A DNA stretch of 8,980 nt. It comes from Chloroflexota bacterium (GTDB taxonomy: Bacteria; Chloroflexota; Anaerolineae; Anaerolineales; Villigracilaceae). Every line of letters starts with the position of its first letter. Position 1 is the stretch's first letter. Below are positions 5,182 through 8,980 of the stretch, in pieces. Location of the stretch: positions 1-8,980 of the forward strand of contig VGOX01000066.1 of the NCBI GenBank assembly GCA_016875755.1, given 5' to 3'. Under the pieces are notes generated by a model. That model had not been told where the DNA came from, did no database searches, and saw nothing but the letters and a program-made list of their open reading frames with translations. The position numbers and the translations under genes were made by a program.

Positions 5182-6180
5182 ATGCGAAAACAAACTTTAA
5201 TATGGCTTTCTGTTTTTCTGGTTTTGGCAGTGGCGCTCTCCGCGTGCGGAAATGCAACCCCCGCTGAACCAGCCGCCCCTGCGTCTGATGCGTCTGCACC
5301 CGCAGAAGAAAAACTCAGCGGAACCATCTCCGTCTCCGGGGCGTTCGCCCTCTACCCCATGATGACCGTCTGGGCCGATGAATTCAGCAAGATTCATCCT
5401 GATGTTCAGTTCGACGTGCAGGGCGGCGGCGCAGGCAAAGGCATGACTGACACAATTGCTGGCGCAGTGGACATCGGCATGATCTCGCGCGCCATTAAGC
5501 CTGAAGAAGAATCACAGGGCATTTTCTGGGTGTCTGTAACAAAAGATGCGGTCTTCCCCATCATCAGTTCCGAAAACCCGTATGCGGAACAGGTGCTGGC
5601 AAAGGGTATCTCGCAGGAAGTCTTTGCGGGCATTTACATCACGGGTGAAATCACTACTTGGGGACAGGTCATCGGCGACCCATCTGACACCACCCCGATC
5701 AACATCTTCACTCGTTCCGATGCTTCCGGCGCGGCGGAACAATGGGCAAAATTTGGCGGCGGCGCGGCGCAGGAAGACCTGCTGGGCATTGGTGTCAATG
5801 GCGAACCTTCGATGGTGGATACGATCATCAAAGACCCGTTGGGCATTGGGTATGGCAACCTCAACAGCATCTTCGACCTGAGCGGCGGCGGACTTGTGCC
5901 CGGCATCGTCATCCCGCCAATTGACATCAACGAAGATGGTCAAGCCAACCCCGACGAAATCTATACTGTGAAGGAAGATGCATTTGGCGCAGTGGCGAAC
6001 GGCACGTATCCTTCACCTCCCGCCCGTTTTGAGAATCTCGCCACACTCGACAAGCCCGAAGGTCTCGAACTCGCATTCATAACATGGATACTGACCGATG
6101 GCCAGCAATATTTGGAAGAGGCAGGCTTTGTTCCGCTCACACCGGAGCAACAAGCCGAGTCTCTCGCAAAACTAAAATGA
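5182..6180 (+). CDS. pstS: Phosphate ABC transporter substrate-binding lipoprotein (PstS-like)
   Basis: The 332-aa protein has a lipoprotein signal: MRK, a hydrophobic core, then lipobox L19-S-A-C22. An Ala/Pro/Ser-rich linker to about residue 44 follows. It should be tethered outside the membrane and capture phosphate. The PBP-like domain shows SGAFALYPM (52-60), a GGGAGKGMTDTIAGAVDIGMISR loop (81-103) and TRSDASGAAEQWAKF (177-191), positions where PstS proteins contact the anion. Residues 248-259 (DINEDGQANPDE) form an EF-hand/dockerin-like calcium loop. GTYPSPPARF and ITWILTDGQQYLEEAGFVPL near the C-terminus recall PstS-like proteins of Bacteroidetes. GGAG (5171-5174) is well placed before the ATG. 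The stop overlaps the pstC start. Phosphate is assigned mainly from the operon; another oxyanion is possible. Confidence 0.9.
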   Translation: MRKQTLIWLSVFLVLAVALSACGNATPAEPAAPASDASAPAEEKLSGTISVSGAFALYPMMTVWADEFSKIHPDVQFDVQGGGAGKGMTDTIAGAVDIGMISRAIKPEEESQGIFWVSVTKDAVFPIISSENPYAEQVLAKGISQEVFAGIYITGEITTWGQVIGDPSDTTPINIFTRSDASGAAEQWAKFGGGAAQEDLLGIGVNGEPSMVDTIIKDPLGIGYGNLNSIFDLSGGGLVPGIVIPPIDINEDGQANPDEIYTVKEDAFGAVANGTYPSPPARFENLATLDKPEGLELAFITWILTDGQQYLEEAGFVPLTPEQQAESLAKLK

Positions 6181-7157
6181 ACGAAATCGAACTCACCCAA
6201 GTAAAGGTTGAAGGGCGGCTTAGCCGCCCTTCAACCCCGTCCCGCACACGGACAGACCGCACAGCGCGCCGCGCCTTTTTTGTTATCACGCTGCTCCCGA
6301 TTCTGCTGATCCTCATCATCACAATCGCCTTGTTTGTCCGCGCCATGCCAATCCTGAGCGCGTACAGCCTCACCGACCTATTATTCGGCGAAGTATGGCG
6401 ACCCAATAATGGGCAATTCGGATTCCGTCCGTTCATCCTCGGCACGTTGTGGGTCACGGCGGTCGGCGTTTTTCTGGCAGTTCCGCCATGCCTGCTGGCT
6501 TCCATCTACCTTGCGGAATATGCCCACGCCCGTACCCGTGCCATTGCCAAACCCATTCTGGATCTGCTCGCCGCCATCCCGCCCGTCGTCTATGGTGTGT
6601 GGGGATTGCTCGCCATCGTCCCCTTTGTGGATGACGTGCTCGCGCCTCTCTCCGAACGGTGGCTTGGTTCGACGATCCCGATCTTTTCAGTCACCCAACC
6701 GACCGGGTTCGGAATCCTCGCGGGCGGAATCGTCCTTGCGGTCATGATCTCGCCGCTCATCATCTCAGTGATCTTCGAAGTCTTCGCCACCGTCCCTAAT
6801 GACCTGAGGTATGCCTCCCTTGGACTCGGCACCACCCAATGGCAGACCATCCGCACAGTGGTGCTTCCGCAGGTGACACCAGGCATCATCGCCGCCATTG
6901 TACTGGGCGCATCCCGCGCACTTGGCGAAACCATCGCCGTATTGATGGTCGTCGGTAATGTTCCCAAAACTCCCACCTCCGTTTTTGATACCGCCTATCC
7001 GCTCCCGGCATTGATCGCGAACAACTACGGCGAAATGATGTCCATTCCGCTGTATGACGCGGCACTGCTCGGCGCAGCGCTGGTATTACTGGTAGTCATT
7101 CTAATCTTCAACATCCTCTCCACGCTGGTCTTACAGCGATTCTTGAGGCGCAAATGA
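6177..7157 (+). CDS. pstC: Phosphate ABC transporter permease PstC
   Basis: The 326-aa protein is one of the two membrane subunits that form the phosphate channel with PstA. After a charged cytoplasmic tail (1-32) comes the first helix (about 33-53), then several more. The ABC-permease coupling (EAA) loop is at about 201-237 (EVFATVPNDLRYASLGLGTTQWQTI) and is followed by the PstC motif GASRALGETIAVLMVVGN (244-261). The ATG at 6177 shares ATGA with the pstS stop. The frame stays open upstream, but that extension runs inside pstS and has no function. No usable start occurs between 6177 and the first helix. There is no strong ribosome site, so translational coupling to pstS is likely. Codons 10-20 are formed by a perfect hairpin (6206-6236), an unusual tail with no conserved permease sequence. 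Confidence 0.95.
   Translation: MNEIELTQVKVEGRLSRPSTPSRTRTDRTARRAFFVITLLPILLILIITIALFVRAMPILSAYSLTDLLFGEVWRPNNGQFGFRPFILGTLWVTAVGVFLAVPPCLLASIYLAEYAHARTRAIAKPILDLLAAIPPVVYGVWGLLAIVPFVDDVLAPLSERWLGSTIPIFSVTQPTGFGILAGGIVLAVMISPLIISVIFEVFATVPNDLRYASLGLGTTQWQTIRTVVLPQVTPGIIAAIVLGASRALGETIAVLMVVGNVPKTPTSVFDTAYPLPALIANNYGEMMSIPLYDAALLGAALVLLVVILIFNILSTLVLQRFLRRK
6206..6236 (+). promoter_or_regulatory. Perfect 14-bp hairpin at the start of pstC
   Basis: GGTTGAAGGGCGGC (6206-6219) pairs perfectly with 6223-6236 around a TTA loop. It begins 26 nt after the pstS stop and lies within pstC codons 10-20. A stem this stable could protect the 3' end of pstS mRNA or reduce pstC translation, giving the usual excess of binding protein over permease. 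No T tract follows, so it is not a normal terminator. It may also be a copy of a dispersed palindromic repeat. Confidence 0.6.
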
Positions 7158-8023
7158 GCATAAAGAAAAAACACTTCGAACGACGGCATCTTGTCGAGTT
7201 CCTCATGAAAACCATCATGCGTATTGCGCTTGTCATCGTGGCAGGCGCACTCGGCTTGATCCTGTGGACCATCATCACCCGCGGGCTGCCCTCCCTCTCC
7301 TGGTCGATGGTCACACAAATCCCCAAAGGTGGATATTACATGGGCAAGGAAGGCGGCATCCTGAACGCCATCATCGGCTCAGCGTATCTTGCTTCGGGCG
7401 GCACGTTGCTTGCCATCCTCTTGAGCCTGCCCATTGCGCTTTACCTCAAAGCCTATCTCGGCGACTCCAAATGGGGCGACTACGTCCGCCTCGCGCTCGA
7501 TGTGTTGTGGGGTATTCCGTCAATTGTGTACGGTGCATTCGGTTTCGCGCTGATGATCATGCTCGGTATGCGCGCCTCCCTGCTAGCAGGCATCATCGCG
7601 CTGGCATTGGTCACACTCCCCATCATGACCCGCGCCATGGACGAAGTCATCCGCCGTATGCCTGTTGACCTCGAACATGCCGCACTCGCGCTTGGCTCCA
7701 CCAAATTTGAAGTAGCGATTCAGGTTGTCACCCGTCAGATGCTGCCCGGCATCATCACAGGCATTCTGCTTGCCTTTGGGCGTGGCATTGGCGATGCGGC
7801 ATCTGTATTATTCACCGCAGGCTACACCGACCGCATCCCCACCTCGCTGATGAACCCCACCGCATCCCTGCCACTGGCGGTCTTCTTCCAACTTGGCTCG
7901 CCCTACCCCGAAGTGCGCGAACGCGGATACGCCGCCGCACTCATCCTCACCATTATCGTCTTAATCGTCAGCCTCGGGTCGCGCCTGCTGGCATCACGCC
8001 TCAACAAGTACACGGTAAAGTAA
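7154..8023 (+). CDS. pstA: Phosphate ABC transporter permease PstA
   Basis: This 289-aa second channel subunit pairs with PstC. A basic cytoplasmic start (KKKHFERRH) precedes the first helix (about 21-42), the loop GLPSLSW, and further helices. The EAA coupling loop spans about 164-200 (EVIRRMPVDLEHAALALGSTKFEVAI). It is followed by LLAFGRGIGDAASVLFTAG (205-223), where most PstA proteins have GETAP. D214 in place of Glu is a conservative change in that motif. The ATG at 7154 overlaps the pstC stop (ATGA), and GAGG at 7145-7148 is a good ribosome site. It is 13 nt upstream of pstB and surely in the same transcript. Confidence 0.94.
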   Translation: MSIKKKHFERRHLVEFLMKTIMRIALVIVAGALGLILWTIITRGLPSLSWSMVTQIPKGGYYMGKEGGILNAIIGSAYLASGGTLLAILLSLPIALYLKAYLGDSKWGDYVRLALDVLWGIPSIVYGAFGFALMIMLGMRASLLAGIIALALVTLPIMTRAMDEVIRRMPVDLEHAALALGSTKFEVAIQVVTRQMLPGIITGILLAFGRGIGDAASVLFTAGYTDRIPTSLMNPTASLPLAVFFQLGSPYPEVRERGYAAALILTIIVLIVSLGSRLLASRLNKYTVK

Positions 8024-8036
8024 CGGAGCAATAAAT

Positions 8037-8792
8037 ATGAACGCACATATTCAAGCAAAGAACCTTAACGCCTTCTACGGCAGCCAGCAAGCCCTGAAGG
8101 ATGTCAATATCGAAATCCCGAGAAACAAGATCACCGCCATCATGGGTCCTTCGGGCTGCGGCAAGACCACTTTATTGAAAACCTTCAACCGCTTTTTTGA
8201 ACTCACCGAAAATGCCCGTCTCAGCGGCGAAGTGCTTGTGGATGGTCAAAACATTTACGACAAAGATGTGGATGTAACCGAAGTGCGAAAGGTGGTCGGC
8301 TTGCTGGCACAGCGTCCTTCACCATTACCCATGTCCATTTACGATAACATCGCCTATGGCATGCGCATTCACAAGATGAAGAACGAACGAAAAGAATACA
8401 AAGCGGCAGTACGCCATTACCTCGAAATCACCGGCTTGTGGGATGAAGTTCACAAGCGTTTGCACGACCCCGCCACCAGCCTCTCCATCGGACAACAACA
8501 GCGTCTCTGCCTCGCCCGGGGGCTGGCGGTCGAGCCCGAAATTATCCTCGGCGATGAACCCACTTCAGCGCTTGACCCGATCTCTTCACAGAATATTGAA
8601 CAGCGCCTGCACGAACTCTCGAACCAGTACACCATTGTCATCGTCACCCACACCTTGCGGCAGGCAAAACGCCTGGCAGACCACGTCATCTTCATGTATC
8701 TCGGCGAGGTCATCGAAGCAGGCTCTGCAAAGGACATATTCAACCACCCCCAGCACGAACGTACAAAACAATATCTTGAAGGACAGTTCTAG
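8037..8792 (+). CDS. pstB: Phosphate ABC transporter ATP-binding protein PstB
   Basis: The 251-aa cytoplasmic ATPase powers uptake through PstC and PstA. All nucleotide-binding elements are present in order: Walker A GPSGCGKTT (37-45), Q-loop Q92 in LLAQRPSPLPMSIYDNIAYG, signature LSIGQ (149-153), Walker B ILGDEP with D173 and catalytic E174, D-loop SALD (178-180), and switch H205 in VTHTLRQAKR. The RPSPLPMSIYDN stretch and an Asn-Arg pair after Walker A (NRFFELTENAR) are typical of PstB. Two variations stand out: Ile in the signature where LSGGQ is usual, and Gly before the Walker B Asp. Both occur in active ABC proteins and need not impair function. GGAG (8025-8028) sits 8 nt before the ATG. 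The stop lies inside the following terminator stem. Confidence 0.96.
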   Translation: MNAHIQAKNLNAFYGSQQALKDVNIEIPRNKITAIMGPSGCGKTTLLKTFNRFFELTENARLSGEVLVDGQNIYDKDVDVTEVRKVVGLLAQRPSPLPMSIYDNIAYGMRIHKMKNERKEYKAAVRHYLEITGLWDEVHKRLHDPATSLSIGQQQRLCLARGLAVEPEIILGDEPTSALDPISSQNIEQRLHELSNQYTIVIVTHTLRQAKRLADHVIFMYLGEVIEAGSAKDIFNHPQHERTKQYLEGQF

Positions 8793-8836
8793 ACGTAAAA
8801 ACCGCTCCGCATGGGAGCGGTTTTTACGTCTAGAAC
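8786..8836 (+). terminator. Perfect 23-bp bidirectional terminator after pstB
   Basis: The arm 8786-8808 pairs perfectly with 8814-8836 around a GCATG loop. The core CCGCTCC/GGAGCGG is followed on either strand by TTTTT, which is itself part of the stem with ACGTCTAGAAC beyond it. The stem starts inside the second-last pstB codon and includes the TAG stop (8790-8792). It ends the pst transcript and would also stop any minus-strand transcription coming from the right. Confidence 0.9.
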
Positions 8837-8927
8837 ATCAGGTAAAGGTTTTCTGAGTTTCGGTCAGAACGCCCTCTATAACCATTAGACATTATCCGAA
8901 ATAACAGAACAGCGTTATGATGAGTGA

Positions 8928-8980
8928 ATGCTGACCTATGAAGAATTAAAAACAAAGCCGAGACAGTTTCTAACCTTTAC
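8928..8980 (+). CDS. N-terminus of a probable IS5-type transposase (cut by window edge)
   Basis: The frame reads MLTYEELKTKPRQFLTF and runs off the window. A start of this shape (M-L-x-Y-E-x-L, then a K/R-P-x-x-F motif) is common in IS5-type DDE_Tnp_4 transposases, where it begins the helix-turn-helix region. I cannot confirm this from 17 residues. No strong ribosome site is present. A TATGAT (8916-8921) lies 6 bp before the ATG, which would suit a nearly leaderless message, though no good -35 accompanies it. The AT-rich stretch from about 8884 (TTAGACATTATCCGAAAT) could be the left end of the element, but the partner repeat is outside the window. Confidence 0.4.
   Translation, partial: MLTYEELKTKPRQFLTF

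Noticed and set aside
6084..6176. Upstream extension of the pstC frame to an earlier ATG
   Set aside because: It runs in another frame inside the conserved C-terminus of pstS. The ATG at 6177 forms the usual ATGA junction and leaves a sensible short tail.
8842..8980. Inverted match GTAAAGGTT (8842-8850) with AACCTTTAC (8972-8980) as ends of an element
   Set aside because: It is only 9 bp, and the second copy falls inside a reading frame at the window edge. It is likely chance.
1..8980. CRISPR arrays, tRNA or rRNA genes
   Set aside because: I looked for regularly spaced repeats and for tRNA-like or rRNA-like segments in the gene-free stretches and found none.

Overview
The window looks like a chromosomal segment of a Chloroflexota bacterium, probably an Anaerolineae-type lineage. 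This is an inference from protein character: a heme O synthase fused to a half-size CtaA-like domain, an SCO1/SURF1 cytochrome-oxidase assembly cluster, and a PstS-type lipoprotein. No rRNA or other marker gene is present to confirm it.

Left part, minus strand (154-3279): a tight four-gene operon for cytochrome c oxidase biogenesis, read right to left. It runs SCO1 copper chaperone, a two-helix cupredoxin-like membrane protein, SURF1, then a CtaA-half/CtaB fusion for heme A/O synthesis. Junctions are 3-nt gaps or overlaps. It ends in a perfect 15-bp terminator hairpin (94-124). Just beyond that hairpin, positions 89 to 1 on the minus strand match the 5' end of a group II intron of the IIC type. 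The position immediately behind a terminator is the class's known target preference.

Centre (3328-4942): an apparently intact IS701-family insertion sequence, with one 504-aa DDE transposase, on the same strand as the oxidase operon. It sits between the sco1 start and a near-consensus minus-strand promoter (4945-4972), so it appears to have landed in the 5' leader of the oxidase operon. The two flanking 4-mers, TTAA and CTAG, both fit YTAR but differ.

Right part, plus strand (5000-8836): a pstSCAB-type phosphate ABC transporter operon. It has a consensus-like promoter (TTGACA, 17 bp, TATGAT) with a 17-bp palindrome between the two boxes, then a roughly 150-nt leader carrying two facing inverted repeats. 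pstS, pstC and pstA are joined by ATGA overlaps and pstB follows after 13 nt. A perfect 14-bp hairpin lies within the first codons of pstC. A perfect 23-bp bidirectional terminator overlaps the pstB stop. No phoU or two-component gene is visible. At the far right edge a new plus-strand reading frame begins, resembling the N-terminus of an IS5-type transposase.

Nothing in the window amounts to a wholly new system. The best second-look items are the truncated IIC intron behind the ctaB terminator, the CtaA-half/CtaB fusion, the unassigned cupredoxin-like gene, the IS in the divergent oxidase/pst control region, and the palindromes of the pst promoter and pstC start.
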